Shown here piece by piece: positions 9,701 to 16,978 of a stretch of DNA of 61,299 nucleotides. The first letter of the stretch is position 1. Each line of letters starts with the position of its first letter. The notes below the pieces were generated by a model. The model made no database searches. It was given only the letters and a program-made list of their open reading frames with translations, and was not told the DNA's origin. Source of the DNA: Bryobacterales bacterium (GTDB lineage: Bacteria; Acidobacteriota; Terriglobia; Bryobacterales; Bryobacteraceae); NCBI GenBank assembly GCA_003162425.1, contig PMOK01000191.1, forward strand, positions 1-61,299, read 5' to 3'. A program made the position numbers and the translations under genes.

Positions 9701-10012
9701 ACTCGCAGTAGTATCTATTTTGAAAGATATCGTTCCTCCCTGTGCCACGCTGATGTCGGTGGCAAACCCCTGGATGCTAGAGTCTCCATTCCCGGTGATT
9801 AGCCAGTTATTGGGATTGCTGCCGGGCTTTGAATTCTCGCATACGATATCGTTTGCCATCGCGGGACTGCAGCCGAACGTTTGAGCCTGTATCGAGGCCG
9901 CGAAAAAACTGGCAGTGACTATGACCGCGAAGGCCAAAGCGGAAGGCGAGGGTCGCCGTTTCATTGCTTCCGCAGACAGGTCATGCCAGACGGACTTGCG
10001 AACCGATTCCAT
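3791..10012 (-). CDS. Giant secreted protein: DMFase-beta-fold domain, nine carboxypeptidase-regulatory-like repeats, two copies of a terminal module
   Basis: About 2,070 residues. A signal peptide precedes a domain of ~510 residues of the N,N-dimethylformamidase beta-subunit family (DNYRQGYY-type start, QTSDETWQAYN, GHDEY, GNEVFWKTRWE, GYEWDED). An Ig-like segment follows, then a jelly-roll-like module (copy 1), nine ~78-residue carboxypeptidase-regulatory/SdrD-like repeats (YTVTPS..GYTFTPPN..), and module copy 2 at the C-terminus. Tyr in GHDEY, Tyr in YRTLVCY and Glu in GYEWDE are candidate equivalents of the Tyr/Tyr/Glu iron ligands of DMFase, but this is unverified. ATG at 10012 is preferred because GGAG lies 6 nt upstream; ATG 10024 and 9964 are alternatives. 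No PEP-CTERM tail is present. It is a paralogue of the protein at 22.9-30.2 kb. Whether it is an amidohydrolase or only a surface adhesin is unknown. Confidence 0.8.
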   Translation of the reverse strand: MESVRKSVWHDLSAEAMKRRPSPSALAFAVIVTASFFAASIQAQTFGCSPAMANDIVCENSKPGSNPNNWLITGNGDSSIQGFATDISVAQGGTISFKIDTTASAYTIDIYRQGYYQGNGARFITSLSPTAKLPQTQPACLTNAATSLYDCGNWAVSGSWQVPANATSGIYFALLTRTDTGGDSQIFFIVRNDSSHSAIYYQTSDETWQAYNTYGGDGLYGGPTTWNLPIRSYKVSYNRPFITRTFNEESATWVYGAEYPMVRFLEANGYDVTYFTGLDAERNGGLILNHKIYISSGHDEYVSSNQRANVEAARNAGVNLAFFSGNEVFWKTRWENSIDGTNTPYRTLVCYKETLDGTSSGGIPDPEDPPTWTGTWRDPRFSPPADGGRPENELTGTLFMVNGDGPDNPGNLQIQVPQADGAMRFWRNTSLAKLTSGQTGMLPQGTLGYEWDEDVDNGSRPAGLFHLSTATYTLTLDLLLDYGATYGAGTATHHMTLYRAPSGALVFGAGTIQFAWGLDANHDNPFTSVLSTNPPADPDMQQATVNLFADMGVQPATLIGGLVLAVPSTDTTPPTSVITLPVQAAVEQLGVTLTITGTASDAGGGVVGGVEVSTDGGMTWHPANGRGSWTYTWTPLTAGSIQLLSRAVDDSGNLETPSQGVTVNVPRPPISIDTQASKDGSTASSTISTSAFSTSASNELLLAFISTDYVSGSNTTVTGVSGAGLTWALVARTNAQSGTSEIWRAFAPSQLNSVTVTAALSQSVSSSITVVTFIGVNTSGTNGSGAIGATKSGSAGSGAPTAALVTTGNNSLVIGVGNDFDNATARTPAAGQNVLHQYLTSTGDTYWVQMESAAVFVSGTTVTISDTAPTTDRYNLTICEILASSSQSTQTGGISGTISPNAAGSGAQVILSGPVSATTTATGTGAYSFSNLTNGIYTVTPNHSGYTFSPPNQSVTVSGSNQGGINFAGTAVPTFTVSGNVGPPTSGSGTTLTLSATVAGGSTQTTTADGSGNFTFTGVANGTYTLTPTKAGFTFTPTSLPETVNGANLTGATFTAIPPGTLSISGTITPKSGGAGATVTLSGSATGTTLADANGNYSFTALSSGSYTVTPAQIGYAYTPTNQPVILSGTNQTGINFTAQPTASWSISGTIGSGGGGCSGCSYVQSTHSSETGNTDWPTLLNVKAGDALVYIGQFSNFTPGATVNMTDSHGNTWYRCDNNATTDFVEVQDQTAYGMSCHYAVNVAAWPTITAQPVASQCVSTSCSEVGGTFFELALPANAKAVAWATPHTGTSTSGSNNVSCGSITLTQADDFLLCDFDNASGNPTAGTTPVSFTMDETIVTAIETGLYPGTGTITPTGTLDSSGIAYTSITVAFGAGGSGGGAGATVALTGTSSATTVADANGNYSFTALTNGSYTVTPSETGYIFTPPNQPVTLNSASQTGVNFTLQAGTSWSISGTISPTAGGAGATVTLSGTSSATTAADANGNYSFTGLVNGPYTVTPSKTGYTFTPPNQSVTVNGANLTTVNFTAQATGSFSISGTISPLSSGVGVTVTLSGTSSATTTTNGSGTYTFSGLVNGPYTVTPSFAGLTFSPSSLPETVNGANITANFTVATYSLSGTITPASLGNGATVALSGTSTATTTANASGVYTFSGLANGSYTVTPSKTGLTFSPVNLPETINGASLSNANFTVPSFTISGTISPASLSTGATVTLSGAASATTTADGSGNYSFAGLLNGGYTVTPSKTGLTFSPANLPETVNGANITLANFAVQTYSISGTITSGGGATVTLSGKASATTTADGSGNYSFTGLVNGSYTVTPSKSGFTFSPTSLNETVSGSNITGAGFTAQAVQASSLAIDAKVSKDGTAASTTLATSAFSTTTSNELLLAFVSTDYVSGTNTTVTGITGAGLTWVLVLRTNTQSGTAEIWRAFAPSALTNVTVTATISHSVVSSMTVVTFKGANATGTNGSGAIGATKSANAKPGAPSASLVTTQNGSWVIGVGNDFDKASARTLGAGQTLVHQDLASSGDTYWVQMQTSPTPLSGTTVTINDTAPATDRYNLSICEILPAN
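3794..4450 (-). repeat. C-terminal module, copy 2 (duplicated within the gene)
   Basis: Codes about 215 residues with landmarks SKDGT, NELLLAFVS, TWVLV, EIWRAFA, MTVVTFKG, WVIGVGNDFD, DTYWVQM and ending YNLSICEIL. The same order of landmarks occurs at 7350-8005 and at the C-terminus of the paralogue (22879-23530). Nucleotide similarity between copies is clear, for example around the NELLLAF codons, which points to duplication or gene conversion. Confidence 0.75.
5870..6543 (-). other. Domain nested inside the fourth carboxypeptidase-like repeat
   Basis: The fourth SdrD-like repeat begins (WSISGTIGSGGGG), is interrupted by about 220 residues, then resumes (GATVALTGTSSATTVADANG). The insert is Cys-containing and has the landmarks GDALVYIGQF, DSHGNTWYRCD, DDFLLCDF and AYTSITVAF. 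Its order of motifs resembles the terminal module, so it may be a diverged copy inserted in frame. Confidence 0.6.
7350..8005 (-). repeat. C-terminal-type module, copy 1 (internal)
   Basis: Codes SKDGSTASS, NELLLAFIS, TWALV, EIWRAFA, ITVVTFIG, SLVIGVGNDFD, DTYWVQM and YNLTICEIL in the same order as the copies at 3794-4450 and 22879-23530. It lies between the Ig-like domain and the carboxypeptidase-like repeats, so the repeat block is bracketed by two copies. Confidence 0.75.
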
Positions 10013-10544
10013 AGAAATCTCCATAATGAGGTCGAACGTCGGCTGCGCGGGAGAGCGTGCCGTTACTGCAATGGCGTAACCATCGGCAATTCTAGGTCCA
10101 TTGCTGTATTACGGCCGGACTTAGATCTGGGCGTGGAAGTGCCGTACTCACATCAGGTTTACGAATGCGCCACGCCAGAGATGATTGGACCTGGGTCGTT
10201 GCAATTGGCCAGCCGTCCCGATCTTTCGGATTGTTTCCCACAGGTCGCGAGCAGCATATGGCCGCGATCTTCGGATGTGTCCGTGCTCCAGGGCCACCGA
10301 CACAGGGCGTACAAGTCACATTGCCGGCACTTCTGCCGGAGACCGCCTTCTGAGCAGGTGTTCGGAAGGCGACTCCGAGAACTGCGGCCCCAACTCGAGC
10401 TAGGTCAGTAGAGTTTCCGAGGCGCCCGCGAGTGGGTATACACCGGGATCAGCCTGAACACAAGGCTGGCTGAGAGTGTGGCGGGCTAATAGCGTGTTCA
10501 AGACTTTTGCATACAGAGCGCCTCAAGACGTCGACGCGGAACAG
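10013..10544. other. Intergenic region without a convincing gene
   Basis: This 532-bp stretch lies upstream of the giant gene and downstream of the PilZ gene, both on the minus strand. Short open frames on both strands have no recognisable domain or ribosome binding site. A small hairpin CCGGCA-CTTC-TGCCGG is at 10324-10339. It probably holds the leader and promoter of the giant gene; no clear promoter was recognised. Confidence 0.4.
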
Positions 10545-10958
10545 CTAATCTTCGATGAACTCGTGCCGGGTTCGTCGAACAGCGACATACCCAACCGAAG
10601 CTCGCACGACGGCACCTTCAATGACCAGCACAACCTCTGAGTTTTTTCCGCTGGAGTTCGGCCAGTTCGTGATTCTCACTTTAACGTGCTTGCCTATTTT
10701 CACCGAATCGTGGCGACACTTCATGAGCAGCCCACCGCTGCTTATGTTGACGGTTATGCCACGAAAGTGCATCCCCCGAACGCAAAGTTCGGCTGGCAGT
10801 TCAATTGGAAACCTCCGCTTCGTGCGACGTTCCCTACCCACCACTCTCGGCGTGAATCCAATATTCTCGTCATCGGTGGAATAAGCGTCCGTGTCGAACG
10901 AAGTTACGTTGATGTTGCGGTAAACAGCTGGCGTCGTCATTCTTTTGACCATCCCCAT
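10545..10958 (-). CDS. PilZ-domain protein (cyclic-di-GMP binding)
   Basis: A 137-residue cytoplasmic protein. It has the two PilZ signatures: an arginine cluster ERRTKRRF (about residues 43-50) and NISSGGLLM (about 73-81), matching the (D/N)xSxxG consensus. Both halves of the cyclic-di-GMP site appear intact, so ligand binding is likely. The ~40-residue N-terminal extension has no known motif. It lies between lhgO and the giant secreted-protein gene on the same strand. PilZ proteins often link cyclic-di-GMP to surface polysaccharide or motility; a link to the neighbouring exopolysaccharide locus is inference. Confidence 0.85.
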   Translation of the reverse strand: MGMVKRMTTPAVYRNINVTSFDTDAYSTDDENIGFTPRVVGRERRTKRRFPIELPAELCVRGMHFRGITVNISSGGLLMKCRHDSVKIGKHVKVRITNWPNSSGKNSEVVLVIEGAVVRASVGYVAVRRTRHEFIED

Positions 10959-11029
10959 TTAGATTCCTGGCACTCCCAGTTCAGAAAGCTCGCAAGCAAG
11001 GGCCATTGTGCCCGAGCGCGCGGTCGATT

Positions 11030-12220
11030 TTACATTGCTACAGCAAGCTGGCTGGATATCTCTTGTCCGATCGCGAGCGAGGCGGTCGCCCCCGGACTGG
11101 GAGCATTCAGCACGTGTAGTGACTGCTCCGCAATCGCGAAGCTGAAGTCTTGTACGGTCTCGCCATTGATCGAGATCGCCTGGGCCCGAACGCCGGAGCC
11201 GCCAGGCTCGAGGTCCTCCGGCCGCACATCTGGCACCAATGCGTTCAGAGACTGGCAAAATAACGTCTTGCTGAACGACCGCCGAAGCTCGCTGAAGCAT
11301 AGGCGCGGGTATTTCCGAACAAAGCGCCAGAAGCCGACATAGGTCAAAGTATCGAGGAGATCACGAGCAGACAAGTCAGTCTTTCGATAACCCTCGCGCG
11401 CGAAAGCTAATACCGCATTAGGTCCTGCCTCGATGCCGCCGTGAATCAATCGCGTGAAATGGACTCCTAGAAAAGGGAACTTTGGATCGGGCACGGGATA
11501 TATCAGATGGCGCACCAGGTGTTGACGTTCCGCCTTTAGCTTGTAGTATTCGCCGCGGAATGGAACGATTCTCAGCTGGCGCTTCTCGCCGGCAAGTACG
11601 CTCACGCGATCGCAATGAAGGCCGGTGCAGTTCACGATGTAGTCGGACTCATACTCACCCACCGTCGTCTTGACAATCCAGCGCCCTCTCTGCTTGTCGA
11701 GTTTGGTGACTCGAGCATTGGTGGCGACGGTACCACCCATTTCGGTAATGATGCGGGCCAGTGTCTGACAGACCGCCGGATAATCGACGATACCCTCTTC
11801 CGGAACTCTTATGGCCGCGACCCCACCGACGTGCGGTTCGATCTCATGCATCTCGTTCGGGCCTAACATCTGCAGACCGTTGAGGCCATTCATGCGCCCC
11901 CGTTCGAAAAGGTCCTTCAGCCGTGGGACCTCGTCTGGTTTCGATGCGACGACCAGCTTTCCACAAATCTCGTGAGGAATAGCATGCTCCTGACAAAACG
12001 CGACCATCTGGCGTATCCCATTTACCGCCAGCCGCGCCTTCATGGAACCGGGCTTGTAATATAAACCGCAATGCAGAACGCCGCTGTTGTGACCACTCTG
12101 GTGCAGCCCGACTGTTCGTTCCTTCTCCAGGACAGTGATGGAGCCGCTTGGAAATCTCTGTCCTAGGCGATACGCCGTTGCCAAACCAACGATTCCACCA
12201 CCAATGACTACGATGCGCAT
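11030..12220 (-). CDS. lhgO: L-2-hydroxyglutarate oxidase
   Basis: A 396-residue FAD enzyme of the LhgO/YgaF family. It shows the N-terminal Rossmann FAD motif GGGIVGLATAYRLG, the family-typical HQSGHNSGVLHCGLYY (about residues 41-56), and a C-terminal GSGVRAQ...SPGATASLAIG segment. It oxidises L-2-hydroxyglutarate to 2-oxoglutarate, passing electrons to the membrane quinone pool. Length is normal for the family (about 400). ATG at 12220 lies 7 bp after the stop of the VanZ-family gene, so the two are probably co-transcribed. It has no obvious role in exopolysaccharide synthesis; metabolite repair is its usual job. Confidence 0.9.
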   Translation of the reverse strand: MRIVVIGGGIVGLATAYRLGQRFPSGSITVLEKERTVGLHQSGHNSGVLHCGLYYKPGSMKARLAVNGIRQMVAFCQEHAIPHEICGKLVVASKPDEVPRLKDLFERGRMNGLNGLQMLGPNEMHEIEPHVGGVAAIRVPEEGIVDYPAVCQTLARIITEMGGTVATNARVTKLDKQRGRWIVKTTVGEYESDYIVNCTGLHCDRVSVLAGEKRQLRIVPFRGEYYKLKAERQHLVRHLIYPVPDPKFPFLGVHFTRLIHGGIEAGPNAVLAFAREGYRKTDLSARDLLDTLTYVGFWRFVRKYPRLCFSELRRSFSKTLFCQSLNALVPDVRPEDLEPGGSGVRAQAISINGETVQDFSFAIAEQSLHVLNAPSPGATASLAIGQEISSQLAVAM

Positions 12221-12227
12221 GGGCCAG

Positions 12228-13421
12228 TTATGCTGCGGTGAATGGAATCCGATTCAGAGTCTCGGTAAAAAGGGATGGCTTCCAGCGGTAAAGCATAACT
12301 CCGAGAGCGGTTCCCAAGGTGTTGGTGATCAAGTCCGTCGTCCCGGAATCCCGCGTGGGAAGGTATGCTTGCAATACCTCAATCGTGAGGCTGACCGTCA
12401 AACCAAGACCGACTGTTGCCACCGCCGCCCGGTTGAGTGGTTTGGTCAATGACAGGTAGGCACAGAAGAAGAATCCAAATGGGACGAAGCCAAAAACGTT
12501 AATGAGAGCGCGCTTCCAGTAGCCCCACCGCAGGTCGAATTCTCTCCAGGCTGGCTCCAATAGCTTCTCATGCAGAATCGTATATTTCTCGGGAATGTAC
12601 AGGTCAACTCTAGAGGTGCCGTGGTCATGCACAACGTTCCCAGAGTGTTCGTCAAAGAGGTAAAGTGCGGCGGCCAGGTCATTTTCGACCGTGTACCGAC
12701 CCTTTGTCGCCAACGTGTAATAGTGTCGGAGCACCTCCTCAGGAGTGAGCTCCTGCTTGTAGATTGCGAGACCTCGCAACTGACCGGACCAACTGTCGTT
12801 TTTGAAAGGGGAAGTGCCTACAACGAGCTGACCAGTCAGATCCACGCTTGACATCCGGAACCAGGGAGCGGTCTTAATCGAGACGCCGTTACGATAAACA
12901 ATGGTCCCCTGTTCTCCTGAAGCGATAGTAAGAAAGGCCGGTTCCCCTTTGTGGAAAACGTTGTCAACAAGGATCCCTGAGGTTATGGTCCGATGTTGTG
13001 CATCGCGACGTTCCACTTTGAGCTCAAGGTCAGGTCCATCCTGCCGTAAGGAGAACGTTTGGATATTTTCTGCAGGATAATGAAGAGCGAGGAGGGTGCC
13101 CGTCACGTTGGTCTCATAGGGCTGTAACCAGATTTCCAGGCTGCAGGGTGCTTGGCCCTCCGAATCGTACCGATCGAATGTGCTCGAGCTAAGTAGAGTC
13201 CCGTAATCTCCAATCTTCACGCCGTCCGTGTTTCGGAGCCAAGTCACGTCATTGCGCGGTCGGTGGAATGGCCAAAGTCCAGCCACCAACATGCCAAATA
13301 GGATGCAAACACAAAGGCTTCCGAGGATCCTGTCGGGTGCGAATCGGCGAGCGCGGGCGTATACTTGCGTCTTAACAAAGGTCACGACTCGAGGCGGGGA
13401 CCCCTTTGCAACTTGGCTCAT
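12228..13421 (-). CDS. LamG-VanZ fusion membrane protein
   Basis: A 397-residue protein. One N-terminal membrane segment (about residues 33-50, ending WPF) precedes an extracytoplasmic concanavalin/LamG-like domain (SLEIWLQPYE, about residues 90-245, with YRNG, VDLTGQLVVG and GQLRGLAIY). The C-terminal ~100 residues form a VanZ-like membrane domain (INVFGFVPFGFFF, TVSLTIEVLQAYLPTRDSGTTDLITNTLGTALG). VanZ-like proteins are multi-spanning and associated with glycopeptide resistance or polysaccharide loci, often with unknown activity. The fused LamG domain suggests glycan binding at the outer face. ATG start at 13421. Confidence 0.85.
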   Translation of the reverse strand: MSQVAKGSPPRVVTFVKTQVYARARRFAPDRILGSLCVCILFGMLVAGLWPFHRPRNDVTWLRNTDGVKIGDYGTLLSSSTFDRYDSEGQAPCSLEIWLQPYETNVTGTLLALHYPAENIQTFSLRQDGPDLELKVERRDAQHRTITSGILVDNVFHKGEPAFLTIASGEQGTIVYRNGVSIKTAPWFRMSSVDLTGQLVVGTSPFKNDSWSGQLRGLAIYKQELTPEEVLRHYYTLATKGRYTVENDLAAALYLFDEHSGNVVHDHGTSRVDLYIPEKYTILHEKLLEPAWREFDLRWGYWKRALINVFGFVPFGFFFCAYLSLTKPLNRAAVATVGLGLTVSLTIEVLQAYLPTRDSGTTDLITNTLGTALGVMLYRWKPSLFTETLNRIPFTAA

Positions 13422-13800
13422 ATCGGCGTCTCAAAGAACAGCCGAAACAATGTTCGATTGGCTGCGTCTACATGCTTTCGTAGGGAGATCATGAATCTTG
13501 AGGGTGGAGCAACTGCTTACCGAGAGGCTTCCGCTGGTGCAAGTTTAAGATAATAGAACAGTTATGTGAAGAGTTCTGCGAAGCCATGTTTTCGGGCCAG
13601 CCAGCCATCTGGAGGTCACGCAGCAGTCAATGCCCTTCCTAAGGGCTGCAGCCACGGCGAAGTAAGCTATTCCGCGCAGAAGAGTTAGATGATTCTACAA
13701 GCAGGAAATTGGGCCGGTCGACAATAGTACGTGGACAATATTAATACTATACTCGAAGTTGTTCGAGAGACGATCAAAACCTAGAGGCACTAATCTTCAT
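13422..13800. other. Divergent intergenic region (VanZ / dockerin genes)
   Basis: Divergent promoters are expected here. On the plus strand an AT-rich stretch before the dockerin start holds TCGACA (13718-13723) and TATACT (13748-13753), but their spacing is poor. A hairpin GCCCTT-CCT-AAGGGC is at 13632-13646. No gene was recognised. Confidence 0.35.
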
Positions 13801-14331
13801 ATGATGTCTGAGTTGGCAACTTCGCGACGAACGCACTGCACATTGCTTGTGATTGCAGCTCTATTGTTCTCTTCTTCTTCCGGGTTCGCGCAAGGGGCGG
13901 CGAACGCCTGTGACTTGAATGCGGACGGTGTTGTTAACGTTCTTGACGTGCAGTTGGCGATAAACATGTACTTGGGGATCATCCCTTGCACGGCTAACAT
14001 CGACACATTGGATGTCTGCAATACCGACGTGGTCAACGCGGTGGTGACCGCAGCATTGGGCGGCACGTGCGCCGTTTCCACTCACAGCATCGCGTTGAGT
14101 TGGACGGCCAGCACTTCCTCAAATATCGCCGGTTACAACATTTACCGTAGCGCCACGTCGGGTGGAACTTACACGAAACTCAATACCTCCTTGGTAGTCC
14201 CAACCAGCTACACAGACAGCTCCGTTCAAGCTGGCCATACCTATTTCTATGTCGCGACGGCGGTGGACACAAGCGGTAACGAAAGTGTCCATTCAAATCC
14301 ACCTCAGCAGGCGCTTGTCCCGACCCCCTAG
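13801..14331 (+). CDS. Secreted dockerin type I - fibronectin type III protein
   Basis: About 176 residues from ATG 13801 (a TTG at 13759 would add 14). A signal peptide ends near GFAQG. A dockerin domain follows: the first calcium loop CDLNADGVVNVLDVQLAINMYLG is canonical, the second (NIDTLDVCNTDVVNAVVTAALGG) is degenerate. An FN3 domain closes the protein (SIALSWTASTSSNIAGYNIYRS ... YFYVATAVDTSGNES). Dockerins bind cohesin modules; two cohesin-like proteins are coded at the other end of the window (55.2 and 60.0 kb). It is a single gene between divergent VanZ and convergent UDP-sugar dehydrogenase genes, with a hairpin 9 bp after its stop. Confidence 0.85.
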   Translation: MMSELATSRRTHCTLLVIAALLFSSSSGFAQGAANACDLNADGVVNVLDVQLAINMYLGIIPCTANIDTLDVCNTDVVNAVVTAALGGTCAVSTHSIALSWTASTSSNIAGYNIYRSATSGGTYTKLNTSLVVPTSYTDSSVQAGHTYFYVATAVDTSGNESVHSNPPQQALVPTP

Positions 14332-14339
14332 TGCCGGCA

Positions 14340-14359
14340 GGCTACGAGCCTTCGTAGCC
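14340..14359 (+). terminator. Hairpin after the dockerin gene
   Basis: GGCTACGA-GCCT-TCGTAGCC is a perfect 8-bp stem with a 4-nt loop, 9 bp after the stop codon, between two convergent genes. No T-tract follows on the plus strand. Confidence 0.55.
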
Positions 14360-14441
14360 ACCGAGCTTGGTAGCTTGGCTCATCCAAGTTCGCTCTTCAA
14401 ACGGAGTCAGGCAAGACCGACCTGACTTACGGTCGAGGACT

Positions 14442-15776
14442 TCAAAGCCTGACAATCTTGTCCGAAGAGAAATTCTTGAAGGCATTCCGCGCATCTACGA
14501 TCAGCGTGGCTCGCTCCAGGATGCCAGGATAGTCGAATCGCGTGTGATTGGTGGCAACCAGCACACAATCTGCTTGCGCTGCCATAGCCAGCGGATCGGC
14601 AGATTTCAACTCCAAATTTCCGAGTCGGATTTCGGGGACGTAAGGATCGCTGTACGTGATCCGGGCGCCTTTTTGCTCGAGAAGCAGAATGATGTCGAGG
14701 GCCGGTGACTCGCGAACATCGTCAATGTCGTGTTTATAGGCCACTCCGAGGACGTGCACATGCGAGCCCTTCAACGGCATGAGCGCTTCATTGAGCGCGT
14801 TCTGCACCTTATCGACGACAAAATGAGGCATCTGGCCGTTGATGTATCCGGCAAGTTCGATAAAACGCGCCTCGATGCCTGCCTGTTTGCTTTTCCAGGA
14901 GAGATAAAAGGGATCAATGGGGATGCAATGGCCACCCAAGCCCGGGCCGGGATAAAAAGGCATGAAGCCAAACGGTTTAGTGGCGGCAGCGTCGATCACT
15001 TCCCAGATGTTGATGCCCATGCGATCACACATCAGCGCCATTTCGTTCACGAGACCAATATTGATCAGGCGGAATGTGTTCTCGAGCAGCTTTACCATCT
15101 CCGCGACGCTTGTAGAACTGACTGGAACCACTGTCTCTAGAGCCTGCGAGTAAAACAGGCTGCCCATTTCCGTGCAGGCCGGTGTGATACCCCCTACTAC
15201 CTTGGGAATGTTGCTCGTCTGGTACTTGGGATTACCAGGGTCGATGCGCTCGGGCGAGAAGCACAAGAAGAAATCCTCGCCGACTTTTAAGCCCGTCCGT
15301 TCCAACATGGGGAGAACCAACTCGTTTGTTGTGCCGGGATAGGTGGTCGACTCCAAGATCACCAACTGCCCTGGACGCAAGTACTTAGCGACCTCCTGGC
15401 AGGCGGACACGACGTAAGTCATGTCGGGGTCCTTGGTTTTCCGCAGCGGCGTCGGGACGGCGATGTTGATAGCATCCAAGTCGGCTACGATCGAAAAATC
15501 GGTGGTAGCGCGGAATCGGTTATCAGCCACCAGACGCGACAGCGACGCGGAAGGGACGTCCTGGATGTAAGAATCTCCGCAATTCAGCCGCGCGACTTTC
15601 TCGTTTTGTACGTCAATTCCCGTGACGGAAAATCCGGCCTTCGCAAATTCAAGGGCGAGCGGAAGCCCGACGTACCCCAGGCCCACCACACCAACCCGGG
15701 CGCCACGCGTCTTGATTTTTTCCCGAAGCGCTTCCGCCACATTCTCTGCGACTACCTGAAGAACTGTTGCTTGCAT
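14442..15776 (-). CDS. UDP-N-acetyl-hexosamine 6-dehydrogenase (WbpA/TviB-like)
   Basis: A 444-residue nucleotide-sugar dehydrogenase. The N-terminal NAD Rossmann motif is GVVGLGYVGLPLALEFAKAG. The central domain contains the catalytic-Cys motif GPGLGGHCIPIDPFYL (Cys at about residue 262) and VEMVKLLENTFRLINIGLVNE. The C-terminal UDP-binding domain has GVAYKHDIDDVRESPAL. The GGHCIP form and overall pattern fit UDP-GlcNAc/ManNAc dehydrogenases (WbpA, WecC, TviB) rather than UDP-glucose dehydrogenase. It oxidises C6 to a carboxylate, giving the uronic acid for the downstream WbpB/E/D-like steps. ATG at 15776 is preceded by AAGGAG. It is the last gene of the minus-strand exopolysaccharide locus. 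Confidence 0.88.
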   Translation of the reverse strand: MQATVLQVVAENVAEALREKIKTRGARVGVVGLGYVGLPLALEFAKAGFSVTGIDVQNEKVARLNCGDSYIQDVPSASLSRLVADNRFRATTDFSIVADLDAINIAVPTPLRKTKDPDMTYVVSACQEVAKYLRPGQLVILESTTYPGTTNELVLPMLERTGLKVGEDFFLCFSPERIDPGNPKYQTSNIPKVVGGITPACTEMGSLFYSQALETVVPVSSTSVAEMVKLLENTFRLINIGLVNEMALMCDRMGINIWEVIDAAATKPFGFMPFYPGPGLGGHCIPIDPFYLSWKSKQAGIEARFIELAGYINGQMPHFVVDKVQNALNEALMPLKGSHVHVLGVAYKHDIDDVRESPALDIILLLEQKGARITYSDPYVPEIRLGNLELKSADPLAMAAQADCVLVATNHTRFDYPGILERATLIVDARNAFKNFSSDKIVRL

Positions 15777-15836
15777 AGCTTCTCCTTGCGACTCTAGGTG
15801 ACTGTACAGACCCGACCCACTGGTCGAAGCTGCCAG

Positions 15837-16973
15837 TCAATTCACTGCCGAGCCAGAATCCACGAATCTGGCGCTATCCTCAGCGACTTCTTCGCGCCGA
15901 GACTTTGTGGAATCGTCTTTGCAAATCAATCGACCGGGCCTCAAATGCTCTCTGGGCGAGGCCAGAGGAGTCAGATCATGGCCCACGCCCGCGGCTGAAT
16001 TCGCCCTAACGCACTGGTTGGAACTGCATCTCTTTTTTTGCAGCGCAAATAGTAAGGGCAACAAAATCGCCAGCGACAGGAAGGAAAACGGTAGGCCTCC
16101 ATAACGGTGCAGCCTGCCATGAAGAAAGCTGGGGTCTGCATAAACCCCGAGGCACGAAAGAGTGACAATTCGCACCGCATTTTTGAAAACGACCACCGGG
16201 ATAGTGAAGACGCTGAAAAGCGCCTTCCTCCAATTGGAATGAAGGAACACTTGGCCCGCGAGAATGCTGGTGACGAACAAAGTTAGGCTCGAACGTATCC
16301 CACTGCACTCCTCCGTGATCGCGATATCCACACCGGGTAGTGAAAATGTAAAACTCTGCCTAAGAACAGGTACTCCTAGCAGTTTAAACAGCGCATAGGT
16401 CACGGCGGCGGATCCTTTTTGCAAAGCGTAAACGCTCTCCTGGTGTAGGATAAAAGACCCTGTGACCATCAGGATGACGAAGGACAAAGGGAACTTGGCA
16501 GCCCAAGCGGATTGAACCCCGAAACACAGTACGAACCCAGTCACCCACAGCGTAGTGATCATGAACAGAACAACGGGCGATAACTGAAAACCTTGACCCG
16601 CCAGGTTCCGTTGTTTTCCCAAAAAGTACAGGATCGTTACTATCGCGAGCACCGGCGCACACGCCGCCAGGCAATATCGCGGACGGATGAAAATACTCTT
16701 CTTTTCCATATAGACCAGACACATGCTAACAAGCAGTATCAAGACAATACTGAAGAAGAGCTCGTTGTCCCCCGATGACGCTATTTGCGAACCCAACGGT
16801 TTCCACAATACTACTAGAGAGAGGCCAGAAAACAACGCAAAGCAGGCACCGTGTCCTGCCAATGTAGACAACCAGCGCATCATCACGATGGTTGTGATCT
16901 CAGAAAACACACGAGGATTCCGCACGTTCACATCCAGTTCAGTCCGAACGATCGTCAATGGATATGTAAACAT
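15837..16973 (-). CDS. Exosortase (membrane cysteine protease-transpeptidase)
   Basis: A 378-residue multi-spanning protein with the exosortase triad: Cys223 in EECSGIRSSL, Arg268 in NAVRIVTL, and His289 in HRYGGLPFSF (HxxG). It cleaves and anchors PEP-CTERM-tailed proteins at the membrane; the likely substrate here is the protein at 56.6 kb. It is EpsI-less: the C-terminal ~65 residues are hydrophilic and not EpsI-like, unlike typical XrtA loci where EpsI is fused or adjacent. The subfamily cannot be assigned by eye. It starts 5 bp after the stop of the LuxR-type regulator gene, so the two form one unit, followed after 60 bp by the UDP-sugar dehydrogenase. Confidence 0.88.
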   Translation of the reverse strand: MFTYPLTIVRTELDVNVRNPRVFSEITTIVMMRWLSTLAGHGACFALFSGLSLVVLWKPLGSQIASSGDNELFFSIVLILLVSMCLVYMEKKSIFIRPRYCLAACAPVLAIVTILYFLGKQRNLAGQGFQLSPVVLFMITTLWVTGFVLCFGVQSAWAAKFPLSFVILMVTGSFILHQESVYALQKGSAAVTYALFKLLGVPVLRQSFTFSLPGVDIAITEECSGIRSSLTLFVTSILAGQVFLHSNWRKALFSVFTIPVVVFKNAVRIVTLSCLGVYADPSFLHGRLHRYGGLPFSFLSLAILLPLLFALQKKRCSSNQCVRANSAAGVGHDLTPLASPREHLRPGRLICKDDSTKSRREEVAEDSARFVDSGSAVN

Positions 16974-16978
16974 CCTGT

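Noticed and set aside
3902..9884. Many open frames of 60-200 codons on the plus strand inside the giant minus-strand gene
   Set aside because: They come from low stop-codon frequency opposite Thr/Ser/Gly-rich repeat coding sequence. None has a ribosome site, a signal or a known domain, while the minus frame is continuous with clear domains.
13608..13690. Segment GGTCACGCAGCAG with a following hairpin, reminiscent of a cyclic-di-GMP-I (GEMM) riboswitch before the dockerin gene
   Set aside because: The GNRA tetraloop, its receptor and the GGCAAACC core are missing; only the first ~10 bases match. A covariance-model search would settle it.
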